This document shows positions 45,318 to 56,121 of a stretch of DNA of 64,000 nucleotides, in pieces (the first letter of the stretch is position 1; each line of letters begins with the position of its first letter). The notes beneath the pieces were generated by a model, which was not told the DNA's origin, did not search any database, and saw only the letters and a program-made list of their open reading frames with translations. Position numbers and translations under genes: made by a program. Location of the stretch: NCBI RefSeq assembly GCF_000413855.1, contig NZ_ATGG01000027.1, positions 55,465-119,464 of the forward strand. The letters run 5' to 3'. This stretch comes from Acinetobacter gyllenbergii CIP 110306 = MTCC 11365. GTDB lineage: Bacteria > Pseudomonadota > Gammaproteobacteria > Pseudomonadales > Moraxellaceae.

Positions 45318-46645
45318 CACAAACTCAGCATTTTTCTGAACAAGCTCAATTCCTGATTGGGTGTAGCGGCGGCATGGATTCCATGCTGTTGCTGTATCTG
45401 ATGTCTGAACTTTTTCCAAGCCGAACCCGTGCGATTTATATCGATCATCAACTGCAAAGCAGGAGTGATGAATGGGGGCGGCTGGTTCAACAGCATGCTG
45501 ATGTACTCAATATTCCTTGTATTCTCCAAAAAGTCTCGGTCGAGGCAGGAAACTTAGAACAACAGGCGCGTGATGCCCGTTATCAAGCATATCGGCAGCA
45601 TTTAAAATCCAATGAGATTTTGGTGTTAGCCCATCATCAGCAAGATCAAGCTGAAACATTGTTATTACGGTTATTCTCGGGGGCTGGGGTCAATGGACTT
45701 GCGGCTATGCAGCAGCTTGATGTTCGTCAAGAGATAACCATTTGGCGACCGTTTCTGGAACTCAGTCGTGATCAGATTGAGCAATGGACCGTGCAGCTTG
45801 GTTTTGACTATGTGACGGATCCAAGTAATCACGATACCCATTATGATCGGGCATGGTGTCGAGAACAGCTCTGGCCGATGTTGCAACAACGTTTTCCTAA
45901 AATGCAGGCGGCTGTCACACGCAGCAGTTATTTGATGCAAGATGCAGCTGAAATACTGGATCAGGTGTTGCAAGTAGATTGGCAACAATGTGCCACCGAT
46001 CATCAGCTCGATTTGATCGAATTGGCACAACTTTCGGCTGCTCGACAACGTCAGTTGTTGTCTGCTTGGATGAAAGGAAATGATCAATATCGTCCCAGTT
46101 TCGACATGGTGCAACGCTTACAACACGAAGTAATTCTGGCAAAACCTGATGCGCAAGCAACTGTGCATTTCAATCAACATTATTTCGTTCGCTATCAGAA
46201 GACGTTATATCGTTTAAGCTATGATGAGTTCTATGCAGAAAAACGATCCCCTGTTTTGCCAGTACAGACACAGCGTTATCAAATGTGGCAATCATTTGCG
46301 CTTGCAGCAGGGAAATTTAAGATTGAATCTCAAGCGATGGGGCTTTCAGCTCAATTGTTGGATCGAGAGTTGACGCTTATTTTGCGACAGGGGGGTGAAA
46401 AAATTCACCTATATGGACGTGTTGGTCATTGGCCATTGAAAAAAGCCATTCAAGAGGCGCAGATTTTGCCTTGGTTACGTCATACAATTCAAATATTAGT
46501 TGTAGATAATGTTATGCTTGGGGTTTTTAGCCCAAAGGGTTTTTGGTTGGCGCAATCTGATTATTTAGAGCAGGGCGGTTGGCAACCAAGTTTAATTTCT
46601 GACTGTAATGACTTTTTTCAGCAGTCTTTTTCACATGATGAGTAG
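45254..46645 (+). CDS. tilS: tRNA(Ile)-lysidine synthetase
   Basis: TilS puts lysidine on C34 of the AUA-reading tRNA-Ile, changing both its codon and charging specificity. PP-loop motif [16 protein letters not shown] is at about residues 34-49, [19 protein letters not shown] is a second conserved block, and a C-terminal TilS domain follows. The ATG at 45254 lies 64 bases inside accA. I see no better in-frame start downstream before the PP-loop, so this long overlap looks genuine. 463 residues. Confidence 0.93.
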   Translation: MRCTLSTFNEVWQQQFRHRVLAQTQHFSEQAQFLIGCSGGMDSMLLLYLMSELFPSRTRAIYIDHQLQSRSDEWGRLVQQHADVLNIPCILQKVSVEAGNLEQQARDARYQAYRQHLKSNEILVLAHHQQDQAETLLLRLFSGAGVNGLAAMQQLDVRQEITIWRPFLELSRDQIEQWTVQLGFDYVTDPSNHDTHYDRAWCREQLWPMLQQRFPKMQAAVTRSSYLMQDAAEILDQVLQVDWQQCATDHQLDLIELAQLSAARQRQLLSAWMKGNDQYRPSFDMVQRLQHEVILAKPDAQATVHFNQHYFVRYQKTLYRLSYDEFYAEKRSPVLPVQTQRYQMWQSFALAAGKFKIESQAMGLSAQLLDRELTLILRQGGEKIHLYGRVGHWPLKKAIQEAQILPWLRHTIQILVVDNVMLGVFSPKGFWLAQSDYLEQGGWQPSLISDCNDFFQQSFSHDE

Positions 46646-46648
46646 GAC

Positions 46649-47488
46649 ATGGCGACAACATTGAATCAAAATATTTGTTTTATTGGCGGCGGTAACATGG
46701 CGCAAGCCTTGATTGGTGGACTGCTGTCTCGTGGTTTACCCACAACCCGCATTACGGTTTCTGATCCTGTAGAACAAATTCGTCACATCTTAGAAGAAAA
46801 AAGCATTCAAACCACAACAGACAATGTGGAAGCGATTAAAAATGCGGATGTTGTTGTATTGGCGGTAAAACCACAGGTATTGGCAACGGTATTACAACCA
46901 TTAAAAGGGCTATTGTCAGATAAACTGGTCATTTCAATCATTGCGGGTGCTGAAATTCAGACCATTTCTGATTTAATTGGTGGTAGTCAACGTATTGTTC
47001 GTGTCATGCCGAACACGCCTGCATTGGTACAAACAGGTGCGCATGGTATTTATGCATCTGATGCTGTGAATGCTCAAGATCGCGAGTTAACCAGTCAAAT
47101 TTTAGCGGCAACTGGTTTAACCATTTGGGTTGAAACGGAAGCTCAAATTGATGCGGTCACAGCAGTCTCTGGTTCGGGCCCTGCATATTTCTTCTATTTA
47201 ATGGAAAGTATGATCCGTGCAGGTAAAAACTTGGGCTTAGATGAGAAAGTCGCGACTGCATTAACGCTGCAAACCGCGTTAGGTGCAGCCCAAATGGCGA
47301 TTACCAGCTCGAATTCTCCCGCAGAATTACGTAAAAATGTGACCTCTCCAAATGGTACAACCCAAGCAGCTTTAGAAGTGTTTGATCGTGCGCAGATTTC
47401 ACAAAATATTCAAGCAGCGCTTGCAGCAGCTCAGAAGCGTAGCCAAGAGCTAGCACAAGAGTTGAGTGACAAGACTAAATCGGTTTAA
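46649..47488 (+). CDS. proC: Pyrroline-5-carboxylate reductase
   Basis: ProC completes proline synthesis by NADPH reduction of pyrroline-5-carboxylate. The 279 residues show NICFIGGGNMAQALIGGL at the N-terminus, VVLAVKPQVLA, RVMPNTPALVQTGAHGIYA, and the C-terminal AVSGSGPAYFFYLMESMI and SSNSPAELRKNVTSPNGTT. It lies three bases after tilS and 16 before yggT, the common proC-yggT pair. Confidence 0.97.
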   Translation: MATTLNQNICFIGGGNMAQALIGGLLSRGLPTTRITVSDPVEQIRHILEEKSIQTTTDNVEAIKNADVVVLAVKPQVLATVLQPLKGLLSDKLVISIIAGAEIQTISDLIGGSQRIVRVMPNTPALVQTGAHGIYASDAVNAQDRELTSQILAATGLTIWVETEAQIDAVTAVSGSGPAYFFYLMESMIRAGKNLGLDEKVATALTLQTALGAAQMAITSSNSPAELRKNVTSPNGTTQAALEVFDRAQISQNIQAALAAAQKRSQELAQELSDKTKSV

Positions 47489-47504
47489 GTAGGATAAGAC
47501 AATT

Positions 47505-48074
47505 ATGGGTGCAAGTTCTGCGCTAATTTTTGGTGTTTTGATCAATGTTGCAATTTTATTGGTCTTTTTCCGTTTTTTAATGCAATTGGCGGCAGTGAGT
47601 CCATACAATCCTGTGGTGCTTTCAACCGTGAAAGCCACCAAGATTGTAGATGTTTTTAGCCGTATTTTCCCAACAGTGGGTAAGGGCCGTGTCAATTTAG
47701 CGGCGGTTGCGTTGTTGATGGTGCTCTATCTGCTGAAAATGTTCGGTCTGATGTATTTGTCTGGACAGATGCCGCATAGTGCGGTGTATCTGGTGATCAC
47801 CACCTTTGTGACTATGATTCAGGACTTGATTCGTTTCTGTCGTTATTTGATTTTTGCCACCATTATCCTGAGTTGGGTGGTGATGTTTACTCAGACACGT
47901 TCACCTTATATCGAAGTGATTCAAGAATTGGCTGAACCATTGCTTGCACCATTCCGTCGCTTATTGCCGAACATGGGGATGATTGACCTGTCTCCAATCT
48001 TGGCGTTCTTGGCTTTGTACGTGGCTGAGATTCTGATGAATGAAGCGGCTAAAGTGCTTTTAACTGGTCTTTAA
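47505..48074 (+). CDS. yggT: YggT family membrane protein
   Basis: A 189-residue protein with two YGGT units. Each has hydrophobic helices and the motif region LMQLAAVSPYNPVV in the first and PLLAPFRRLLPNMGMIDLSP in the second. YggT proteins are linked to cation homeostasis or osmotic shock in E. coli, and proC-yggT pairs are widespread. The precise function is unsettled. Confidence 0.93.
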   Translation: MGASSALIFGVLINVAILLVFFRFLMQLAAVSPYNPVVLSTVKATKIVDVFSRIFPTVGKGRVNLAAVALLMVLYLLKMFGLMYLSGQMPHSAVYLVITTFVTMIQDLIRFCRYLIFATIILSWVVMFTQTRSPYIEVIQELAEPLLAPFRRLLPNMGMIDLSPILAFLALYVAEILMNEAAKVLLTGL

Positions 48075-48090
48075 GCAAATCTGATTCAAT

Positions 48091-48119
48091 AAAAAAATGG
48101 GCATAAGGCCCATTTTTTT
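48091..48119. terminator. Bidirectional terminator, yggT / acyltransferase
   Basis: AAAAAAATGGGC, loop ATAAG, GCCCATTTTTTT between convergent genes. Confidence 0.92.
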
Positions 48120-49248
48120 ATTTCTTGATCCAGCGCTGTCGAATTGCTCGATTTAACGGATTGGAGAAATAGCGTGCAATGAAAGCACCTAGCCCAATCG
48201 CAAGCAAAAAATAAATCAACAATAAAACCAGCTTAATGTTGCCCTCAGTCAATGCAGGCGTATAAAACAGCTTAAAAGTACCTAAAATAATCAGATGGAA
48301 TAAATAAATTTCATAACTATTTTTGCCAATCTCCTGTAACCACTTGAAACGTTGTGTCTGCGTGATGGCGTGTTCATTGGCAATGTTTGCTAGAATCAGA
48401 GTGGCGGTTGCAAGTGCAAATAGACTAATGCCCCAAACACAGTTTTGTTTAATCGGTGCTGAAAAGTAAATGATGAACATGGTCGCAATGGCGATATATT
48501 TCAGTGCTAACCAAGTTTTGGCTTGGAATTTCAGCTGCGGTGCGATCAGTGCCGCAATACAGCCAAAAGCAATCCCGTCAAAACTAGAGAAGTAATGATA
48601 GAGGTAGGCACCACTTTCTTCAGCATAATGTAAATATCTAAAATACGGTGCAAATATAATCAGGGCAACACAGGCAAATAGAAAGTAGTTTTTTTTCTTA
48701 AATAGCAGTGCTGTCAGCGGAAAAAGAAGATAAAACACTTCTTCAACTGATAACGACCAGAGCACCCCAAGTGCATAGTTGACCCAACCATTTTCAATAA
48801 TCAGGATGTTCATCCAAAAGGTTAGTGCTGCCAAGTTGACCGTTGATTGCGCCACCATAATGCCGTTTGGGGCTTGGGTCATAAAGGGTTTCAGCTCAAA
48901 TGCCCCTAACAAGTTCACCAGACAGATCAGCAAAATCAAGGTCGGCATGATGCGAGCAAATCTTGAAATATAAAAATCCCGCGTATTGATTTGATTGAGT
49001 GCACCCCAGCGCTTGATGGTGTGTGAAGTGATTAAGTAGCCAGAAATCACAAAGAACATGGTGACCCCATAGTTGCCATTTCGAGCGAATAGTGTGGTGA
49101 TATTTTCACCCAAAATTTGGAAGTTAATTGAGGTGTCAAACAGTTTATAGGGGATATTAAAGTGGTGCAGTAACACCAAGCAGATTGAAATAAAACGCAG
49201 TGAATCAATTGAGTGATGGCGATTAAATTGAACTTGATTAAAGGACAT
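48118..49248 (-). CDS. Acyltransferase-3 family (OafA/YrhL-like) membrane protein
   Basis: A 376-residue integral membrane O-acyltransferase with about ten helices. RHHSIDSLRFISICLVLLHHF carries the conserved R/D/R and the catalytic HH region at the N-terminus. MFFVISGYLIT, RFARIMPTLILL and LWSLSVEEVFYLLFP are further family blocks. Start 49248 has AGGGA seven bases before it; the longer frame to 49287 adds a basic leader only. Members O-acetylate LPS, capsule or peptidoglycan. No polysaccharide cluster is nearby, so the substrate is unknown, and there is no C-terminal SGNH domain. Confidence 0.88.
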   Translation of the reverse strand: MSFNQVQFNRHHSIDSLRFISICLVLLHHFNIPYKLFDTSINFQILGENITTLFARNGNYGVTMFFVISGYLITSHTIKRWGALNQINTRDFYISRFARIMPTLILLICLVNLLGAFELKPFMTQAPNGIMVAQSTVNLAALTFWMNILIIENGWVNYALGVLWSLSVEEVFYLLFPLTALLFKKKNYFLFACVALIIFAPYFRYLHYAEESGAYLYHYFSSFDGIAFGCIAALIAPQLKFQAKTWLALKYIAIATMFIIYFSAPIKQNCVWGISLFALATATLILANIANEHAITQTQRFKWLQEIGKNSYEIYLFHLIILGTFKLFYTPALTEGNIKLVLLLIYFLLAIGLGAFIARYFSNPLNRAIRQRWIKK

Positions 49249-49334
49249 TGTGCATTCCCTTCTCCTATAAAGATTAATTTTTATCAAGGATTCTTTATTG
49301 ATCGAATATTCTTTATTATGTGCGTTCTTGTAGC

Positions 49335-49356
49335 GCAGGGGGAGTTTTGCCCCCTG
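49335..49356. terminator. GC-rich hairpin behind polA
   Basis: CAGGGGG, loop AGTTTTG, CCCCCTG, extended by partly paired TTCTTG/CAAGAA flanks, 36 bases after the polA stop. The T-run is missing. Confidence 0.5.
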
Positions 49357-49391
49357 TCTGCAAGAAACTTTTATTGAGCGGTCGTAAGTGC

Positions 49392-52157
49392 TTAGTGGGC
49401 AGCGTCCCAGTTTAGACCTTGTCCAACTTCAACCACAAATGGCACTGAAATCTCTAATACAGATTGCATCACTTCAGCAATTTGTTTTGAAAGTTCATCT
49501 GCGATTGCGGCATCAGCCTCGAATACCAATTCATCGTGCACCTGTAGCAAGAGCTTGGCTTGATCTTTAGGTAGCATTTTATCGACTGCGATCATGGCCA
49601 ACTTAATGATATCCGCCGCGCTGCCTTGTAGTGGCGCATTGATGGCCGCACGTTCAGCCGCTTGTTTGATCATTTTATTGCTGGCCATAATGTCGGGTGT
49701 ATATAAACGACGACCTAAAATGGTTTCCACAAAACCTTGTTCGCGTGCAATTTGGCGCGTGCGCTCCATATAATCCAATACACCCGGATAACGCTGGAAG
49801 TAACGTGCGATATAGCTACGCGATTCTTCACGGCTAAAGCCGAGCTGACGGGTGAGACCGAATTCAGACATGCCATAGAGTAGACCAAAGTTCACCGCTT
49901 TGGCTTGGCGGCGTTGATCATTGGTGACATCTTCAATGGCAATTCCAAGTACTTCAGCAGCGGTACGACGATGTACATCCTGACCTTGCTGGAAGGCGTG
50001 CACTAACGCATCATCTTGAGAGAAATGTGCCATCAAACGTAGTTCGATTTGTGAATAATCGGCAGCCAATAGCACACGACCCTCAGGTGCAATGAAGGCT
50101 TTACGAATTTGACGACCAATTGGGGTGCGGATTGGAATGTTTTGTAAGTTTGGATCAGTGGAAGACAAACGTCCAGTTGCAGTTAAGGCCTGATGGTAGC
50201 TGGTATGTACACGATGCGTTGTATCATGCGATTGTTCAATCAAACGATCGGTATAGGTATTTTTCAGTTTTGCCAAGCTGCGATGTTCAAGAATCACTTC
50301 CGCCAATGGATGTTCGATTTTTTCTAAAATACTTTCACTGGTGCTGTATTGGCCAGTCGCAGTTTTCTTGCCCCCTTTGAGTCCGAGCTTTTCAAACAGC
50401 ACCTCGCCGACCTGTTTGGGTGAAGCGACATTAAAGGCTTCACCTGCCAATTCGGCTGCTTGAGCTTCAAGGCTCTGTATGGTTTTAGAGAATTCAACAC
50501 TGAGTTGATCAAGGAAAGCGTGATCTAACTTAATGCCATCTTCTTCCATGCCCGTAAGGACACGTGCGACAGGCATTTCAATATTATGTAGAATATTGAC
50601 CAGTTCTGGATGGGCTTTCAGTTTTGCTGCGAGTACTTCATACAAACGATAAGTGACATGTGCATCTTCAGCGGCATAATGCGCTGCGACTTCAAGCTCA
50701 ATCTGATTAAAGGTTTTTTGTTTGGCCCCTTTACCTGCGATTTGTTCAAAGGTCGTGGTCAAATGGCTGAGATAAAGCCGAGCAACGTCATCCATACCAT
50801 GTCGCGTTGCCGCAGCATTCAATACATATGAAGCCAGCATGGTATCAAAATACCAACCTTGAAGGGTAATACCGTGATTGGCAAAGATATGTGCATCGTA
50901 TTTAAGATGATGACCAATTTTCCGGACTTGCTCATTCTCAAGAATCGGTTTGATTTGAGCAAGAATCTGTTCGCGATTGAGCTGTTCAGGTGCACCTTCA
51001 TAATCGTGGGCAACAGGAACGTAATAAGCATCTTTGGCATCAAACGCCACCGAGAAACCGACCAGTTCAGCAAAACGATAATCCAGATTGGTGGTTTCTG
51101 TGTCAATCGCAAAATGATCGGCCTGCTGCATACGTTGCAATAAAACATCCCAATCTTGTTGATTCAGGACGGTATGATAGGTAGCTTCACCGAGTTGATC
51201 ATCTTGGCTAGACAGATTGGCATGATCTTCGGTAACCACAGGTTCCGCTTTTTGTTCCGCTTTGGCAATACTTTGAGAGGTTTGTTGATAAGCAGAACTA
51301 TTCGGATTATTTGGATGGTCTAATGATTGTAATTGGTTACGAAATTCTAATTCGGTATAGAGATCACGTAACTGATCTACATTTGGGTTGGATAGTTTCA
51401 GGTCATGCCAATCCAAAGCAAGATCGAGATCACAGACAATACTGGCCAATTGATGGTCAACTTTGATATTGTCTACATTATCTTTAATATTCTGGCTGAG
51501 TTTACCTTTGAGCTGATCAGCATTGGCAATGATATTGTTGAGTGTGCCGTATTCATTCAACAGCTTTGCCGCTGTTTTTGCACCAACGCCAGGAACACCC
51601 ATAATACCGTCAGACGCATCGCCCATGAGGGTCAGATAATCAATGATTTGATGTGGATGGACTCCAAATTTTTCAAAAACGCCAGCTTCATCTAAAACAC
51701 GTTCTTTAAAACTGTCTTCGAGTTTGACATGTTCATTGACCAACTGCGCCATGTCCTTGTCACCTGTCGAGATGAGGACATGATGACCTTCAGCCAAAGC
51801 ACGTTTGGTTAAAGTCCCAATAATGTCATCCGCTTCTGCACCCGCAAGAAAATACAAGGGAATCCCTTGTGCTTTGATCAAGGCGTGCAGATAAGGAATT
51901 TGTTGTGACAATTCCTCAGGCATGCTTGGGCGATCACCTTTATAGATTGGCGATAATTTATGACGAAAGGTCGGCTCTGGTGTATCAAAAATCACAGCCA
52001 TATGTGTCGGTTGGGTACGACGCATCAGTTTTTGAATTGCTGAGATTGCACCCCGAATGGCATTGGTATGTAAGCCAGTCGACGTGGTTAATGGAGGTAA
52101 GGCGTGAAAAGCACGAAATAAAAAATAAGACCCGTCAACCAAGACAAAAGGTGGCAT
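49392..52157 (-). CDS. polA: DNA polymerase I
   Basis: Pol I replaces RNA primers and fills repair gaps. In its 921 residues the 5'-3' exonuclease domain (1 to about 290, VDGSYFLFRAFHALPPL, AEADDIIGTL, LMGDASDGIMGVPGVGAKTA) comes first. An intact 3'-5' proofreading domain follows, with FAIDTETTNLDYRFAELVG (both acidic ligands present), then a polymerase domain with DYSQIELRLMAHFSQ, RRQAKAVNFGLLYGMS and LLQVHDELVFE. All three activities should be present. Long upstream spacer; sole gene of its unit. Confidence 0.98.
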   Translation of the reverse strand: MPPFVLVDGSYFLFRAFHALPPLTTSTGLHTNAIRGAISAIQKLMRRTQPTHMAVIFDTPEPTFRHKLSPIYKGDRPSMPEELSQQIPYLHALIKAQGIPLYFLAGAEADDIIGTLTKRALAEGHHVLISTGDKDMAQLVNEHVKLEDSFKERVLDEAGVFEKFGVHPHQIIDYLTLMGDASDGIMGVPGVGAKTAAKLLNEYGTLNNIIANADQLKGKLSQNIKDNVDNIKVDHQLASIVCDLDLALDWHDLKLSNPNVDQLRDLYTELEFRNQLQSLDHPNNPNSSAYQQTSQSIAKAEQKAEPVVTEDHANLSSQDDQLGEATYHTVLNQQDWDVLLQRMQQADHFAIDTETTNLDYRFAELVGFSVAFDAKDAYYVPVAHDYEGAPEQLNREQILAQIKPILENEQVRKIGHHLKYDAHIFANHGITLQGWYFDTMLASYVLNAAATRHGMDDVARLYLSHLTTTFEQIAGKGAKQKTFNQIELEVAAHYAAEDAHVTYRLYEVLAAKLKAHPELVNILHNIEMPVARVLTGMEEDGIKLDHAFLDQLSVEFSKTIQSLEAQAAELAGEAFNVASPKQVGEVLFEKLGLKGGKKTATGQYSTSESILEKIEHPLAEVILEHRSLAKLKNTYTDRLIEQSHDTTHRVHTSYHQALTATGRLSSTDPNLQNIPIRTPIGRQIRKAFIAPEGRVLLAADYSQIELRLMAHFSQDDALVHAFQQGQDVHRRTAAEVLGIAIEDVTNDQRRQAKAVNFGLLYGMSEFGLTRQLGFSREESRSYIARYFQRYPGVLDYMERTRQIAREQGFVETILGRRLYTPDIMASNKMIKQAAERAAINAPLQGSAADIIKLAMIAVDKMLPKDQAKLLLQVHDELVFEADAAIADELSKQIAEVMQSVLEISVPFVVEVGQGLNWDAAH

Positions 52158-52345
52158 TGCGCAAATCCTAATTATAAATTACTCGGTATTTTACGTGAAA
52201 AAGTGGTGGCTGTCTTATCTGAACTGGACGCAGAGCGGCTGCTTGTGTGGTTTAAAATTTGCAGTATTTTGTATGTAACAATACCTGCCTATCTAGTGAT
52301 CAAGTAAGATAGCCGCAATGAAGCTGTCATAATTGATATAAGTCT

Positions 52346-55198
52346 ATGTATAAAAAAGACAAACAGGGACTCATTGTTGTTTTAATTGGCTTGACCGTGT
52401 TGCTTGCGGCTGCAATTGCATTGAAGTGGCAAGGCACAATTGTTGCTGCTGGCATTGGATTGACCGTTGTTATTGTGCACGTTCTGTCAGAAATACATCA
52501 ACGTTTGTCTCAGCTTGAACAGACCGCACCGAGCGATTTTGTGCAGACAGCAGGCATTGGTCTACAAAAAATTGTGATATACAGTGCGGCACTCATCGCG
52601 CTATTTGCCTATGCCAATACATGGATGTGGCTTGCGGGTGGGGCGTTATTGGTATTGCTTTTGTGTTTGGTTCAAACCATTAGTACTTTTCAAACCCGAT
52701 TGCTGCATTTAGAGCAATATGCAACCCAATCAGCACGCCTTGATATTTCAACTCAAACTCAACAACAGGCTCCAAGTACTGATGAATCTGTTGAATTAGT
52801 TGAAACAACAGCTTCAAACACTTCTCACTTTGAACAACAATCTGCTTGGATGCAGGCTCAACCTGAATCAGTTCAAAGTCCAATACTTCAGAACTGTAGC
52901 TCTGCTGCCCATCCTTCTGAGCCAAAACATCCAGCTTGGTGGCAACCTGCACTGGACTGGATGATACACGGTAATCCAATTCTCCGAGTTGCCGTTGCAG
53001 TCCTTATGGTTGGCGTGGTGTTGTTGTTACGTTTTGCCAGTGAACATTGGCAACTCAGCCTCGGCGTGAAACTGAGTTTTATAGCAGTTGCAGGTGTCGT
53101 CACTACTGCTGCTGGCTATTTGCTGCAAAAGAAAAATCAATTATTTGCAGTCGCTCTACAAGGTGTAGGGCTAGCGGTGATCTTCTTAACCTTGATTTTC
53201 TCACACCACTTCGCTGTCATTGCCAGCTTAGCTACGGCCAGTGTTTTATTTGTGATTTTATTATCGGCGACAGTCTATCTGAGTTTAAAGCAACAAGCCT
53301 TATATTTAGCGATGTTGGCTTTAACCATGGCCTATCTAGCGCCCTTGGTGATTCCACAAAATCATCCTGATGTGATTTTCTTGTTTGGCTATTATTTTGT
53401 CATTAACTTGGCCGTGGCAGCGTTGAACTTTATTCAACCTTGGAAAATCCTGCATCAGATTGCGTTCTTTGCCACTATGTTTATTGGTGGGGCAACAATT
53501 GGGATTTATGCCAAGACCACGCAGTTTGATACTTTGGATATCATTCTCTGGTTACATATGGCGTTATTTATTTGGCTCAGTATTCGTTATAGCCAACTGA
53601 TGTTACGTGCTCAAAATACGCAGCAACAAACAGCTCAGCCCCCTGAACGTTTACAACCGATTTTAGATGTTGGTCTGATTTTTAGTGTGCCTGTATTGGG
53701 CTTTTCGCTACATGCTTATTTAATGCATAACTCGACGCAAGCCCTCACTTGGGGTGCGGTTGCACTTGCGATTGTCTATATCAGTTTAAATATCTGGATT
53801 AAACGCCAGCATCCACAATTATCAATCTTGGCAAAAAGTTTCTTTATTCTGGCTGTGGTCTTCGTTGCCTTGATTTTCCCACTGGCCAAAGGGGCACATT
53901 GGACTTCAACAGGCTGGGTAATTCAGGGAACGGCACTGATTGTCTGGGGCGTGACTGAACGATATCGTTTAAGCCGTTATGTTGGTGTGGCATTGGTGTT
54001 ATTAAGCTCAGTGGCATTACTGTTCCAAGTTTGGTCAAATGATCATTTCCCAATTTTAAGTACCGCGATTTTTGCACTTGCTCAATTTATTTCGGCCTTT
54101 TACTTATTACATTACCAAGAAGTCGAGAAGTATTTCAGTGCACGCATGCTGAGTGGTGTATTTCTGGTACTTGGCCTATATTCAGGCGCGATTGCAGGGG
54201 TTGAATTTCGACATTGGCAAGGGCATGGTTTGAGCCCTTATCTAATGATTGCAAGTGGATTACTTGCAGTTTTTAGTCTTGTAGTAAAGCGTTATGCACG
54301 AACCCAATGGGGTGCTTTGCAGCTATTATTTGTTGGTGCACTGGTTGCGTTGGCTTATGTTGAAAGTTTCGCCGTAAATATTTATCAGCAATTACATTGG
54401 CCAACAGGTTTACAGCAAGCAAAGTTTTCTGTGGCAACGATTATTTTGGCTTCTATTGTTATTGATGTCGATCAGCGTAGATTTGGGATTTGGGCAACGA
54501 TTTTTTGGCTCAATTTAGCGATTATAGGTTTGGCTTTTTTCCCAATTATGCCATTGATTGGTTTTGCCATAATTCCAGTATTTTTTGCAATCTTTTTATT
54601 TGCTACTAAAAATACTCAGCTGTTACAGCAATCTCCTGTTTGGTGTCTTAGTTTATTGTGGCTTGTCTTAGTCAGTCTAGATCTGCATTCAGCTGAGCAA
54701 TATTATTACTTACCTTTACTTAACTTCACTGACTTACTGTCTTTACTGGTGTTTGCAGGTCTGATCTGGGTGATTTATCAGCATGACTTTAGTACAGAGC
54801 GTTCGATGGAATGGGGCTTTAAAGTCACCACGATTCTCATTGGCTTGTTGGTGTTGAGTAGCGTGGTGGTGCGAGCCATGCACCATTATTTGGGAACACC
54901 ATTCTGGAGCGCAGCAATTTGGTCGAATGGTGATGTGCAACTTAGTTTGACACTGCTCTGGGTGATCTTGGCCTTTATCCTGATGACCTTTTCCAGTCGC
55001 CGCCACATCCGACAAATCTGGTTTGTCGGTGCAGCTTTGTTAGGCATTGTGGTAGCGAAACTGTTGTTATTAGATTTATCGCAAAGCGGCACCTTAACCC
55101 GTGTGATTTCATTTATTGGTTCTGGTGCGGTCATGTTGGTGATTGCTTATCTAGCGCCATTGCCACCTGCATTAAGTGAAACCAAGAAAGAAAGTTAA
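52346..55198 (+). CDS. DUF2339 polytopic membrane protein
   Basis: A 950-residue protein with well over twenty hydrophobic helices. The N-terminus has two helices and a coiled, Gln-rich loop (about 50-195); the long helix array begins at WMIHGNPILRVAVAVLMVGV. This matches the DUF2339 family (E. coli YjeP-unrelated, about 900 residues), whose function is unknown though cell-envelope roles are suspected. Its last four bases overlap the convergent mscS gene. No ribosome-binding site of note. Confidence 0.85.
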   Translation: MYKKDKQGLIVVLIGLTVLLAAAIALKWQGTIVAAGIGLTVVIVHVLSEIHQRLSQLEQTAPSDFVQTAGIGLQKIVIYSAALIALFAYANTWMWLAGGALLVLLLCLVQTISTFQTRLLHLEQYATQSARLDISTQTQQQAPSTDESVELVETTASNTSHFEQQSAWMQAQPESVQSPILQNCSSAAHPSEPKHPAWWQPALDWMIHGNPILRVAVAVLMVGVVLLLRFASEHWQLSLGVKLSFIAVAGVVTTAAGYLLQKKNQLFAVALQGVGLAVIFLTLIFSHHFAVIASLATASVLFVILLSATVYLSLKQQALYLAMLALTMAYLAPLVIPQNHPDVIFLFGYYFVINLAVAALNFIQPWKILHQIAFFATMFIGGATIGIYAKTTQFDTLDIILWLHMALFIWLSIRYSQLMLRAQNTQQQTAQPPERLQPILDVGLIFSVPVLGFSLHAYLMHNSTQALTWGAVALAIVYISLNIWIKRQHPQLSILAKSFFILAVVFVALIFPLAKGAHWTSTGWVIQGTALIVWGVTERYRLSRYVGVALVLLSSVALLFQVWSNDHFPILSTAIFALAQFISAFYLLHYQEVEKYFSARMLSGVFLVLGLYSGAIAGVEFRHWQGHGLSPYLMIASGLLAVFSLVVKRYARTQWGALQLLFVGALVALAYVESFAVNIYQQLHWPTGLQQAKFSVATIILASIVIDVDQRRFGIWATIFWLNLAIIGLAFFPIMPLIGFAIIPVFFAIFLFATKNTQLLQQSPVWCLSLLWLVLVSLDLHSAEQYYYLPLLNFTDLLSLLVFAGLIWVIYQHDFSTERSMEWGFKVTTILIGLLVLSSVVVRAMHHYLGTPFWSAAIWSNGDVQLSLTLLWVILAFILMTFSSRRHIRQIWFVGAALLGIVVAKLLLLDLSQSGTLTRVISFIGSGAVMLVIAYLAPLPPALSETKKES

Positions 55199-56112
55199 CT
55201 CTCTTTCTGTTCTTTTTTAAGTTCTTTTTGATTGGCATATTGATCGACTTCATCATTCTCTAAAGGGAGGGGTCGATCAATCAGACCCATTTTCGGTACG
55301 GGAATTTCGATCTGATTTTCCAGAAAGCCATTACGAATGCGTTCCTGCATTTCATCGCGGACTTTGAGTGAGTTTTCTTGACGACACCATACGGCAAATA
55401 ACAGCTCAATGGAGGATTCTCTAAAAGCCGTCACTGTGACGGTGGCTTTGGGATCGTCCATCACCAGCGGGTATTTGGCTGCCACTTCTAACAGTACATG
55501 TCGCACTTTAATAATGTCTTCATGGAAGTTAATCGCCAAGGTGATTGGAATACGCCGTATCGGGTATTTGGATAAGTTCATCACAGGGGTTCGGATCAAT
55601 TGTTCATTCGGTAAACGAATATAGACATTATCGAGTGTGAGCAATTTAACCGAAAGTAAATCAATTGAAATCACTTCACCTTCGATGGTCTGACCTCGAA
55701 TTAAAGTGATTTGAATGGTATCACCGACTTCAAAAGAGCCTTCACCAATTAAAAATAAGCCACTGATCAAGTTACTGGCAGAGGTTTGCGAGGCAAAACC
55801 CAAGGCAACCGTTAAGATCCCAGCTGCACCTAAAAATACACTGAGCTTAAAGCCTGCTTCTCTAAGGCTGGTCATAATGAACAGCAAGAAGATGAAGTAA
55901 AAAATACCTCGACGCCATAACAGGCGTTGGTGGGCATTAAAGCGACTGCCTACCGTGCGGATAAAGGCATTTGAAACCAAACGTGCAATCAGGAAGCCGA
56001 TGAAACATAAAATAATCGCGACCACGATTTCACTAAGTCGCTCAAAGTTAATGTTGGTGAACACACTTGTTAGGCTGCCAGCAACATCTTTGGGAATATT
56101 TGAATTTGGCAT
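55195..56112 (-). CDS. MscS-family mechanosensitive channel
   Basis: A 305-residue small-conductance mechanosensitive channel that releases solutes on hypo-osmotic shock. Transmembrane helices are at about 28-50, 70-90 and the pore-lining TM3 (LGAAGILTVALGFASQTSASNLISG) with its Gly/Ala packing pattern. The MscS beta domain follows: GDTIQITLIRGQTIEGEVISI and LPNEQLIRTPVMN. A charged C-terminus (NQKELKKEQKES) ends it. The next gene upstream starts 10 bases away on the same strand and likely shares its transcript. Confidence 0.92.
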   Translation of the reverse strand: MPNSNIPKDVAGSLTSVFTNINFERLSEIVVAIILCFIGFLIARLVSNAFIRTVGSRFNAHQRLLWRRGIFYFIFLLFIMTSLREAGFKLSVFLGAAGILTVALGFASQTSASNLISGLFLIGEGSFEVGDTIQITLIRGQTIEGEVISIDLLSVKLLTLDNVYIRLPNEQLIRTPVMNLSKYPIRRIPITLAINFHEDIIKVRHVLLEVAAKYPLVMDDPKATVTVTAFRESSIELLFAVWCRQENSLKVRDEMQERIRNGFLENQIEIPVPKMGLIDRPLPLENDEVDQYANQKELKKEQKES

Positions 56113-56121
56113 GGCAACCCC

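Noticed and set aside
49249..49391. Spot 42/ErsA-type sRNA behind polA
   Set aside because: Only about 145 bases separate polA from the next gene, with one GC hairpin lacking a T-run; no recognisable sRNA sequence.
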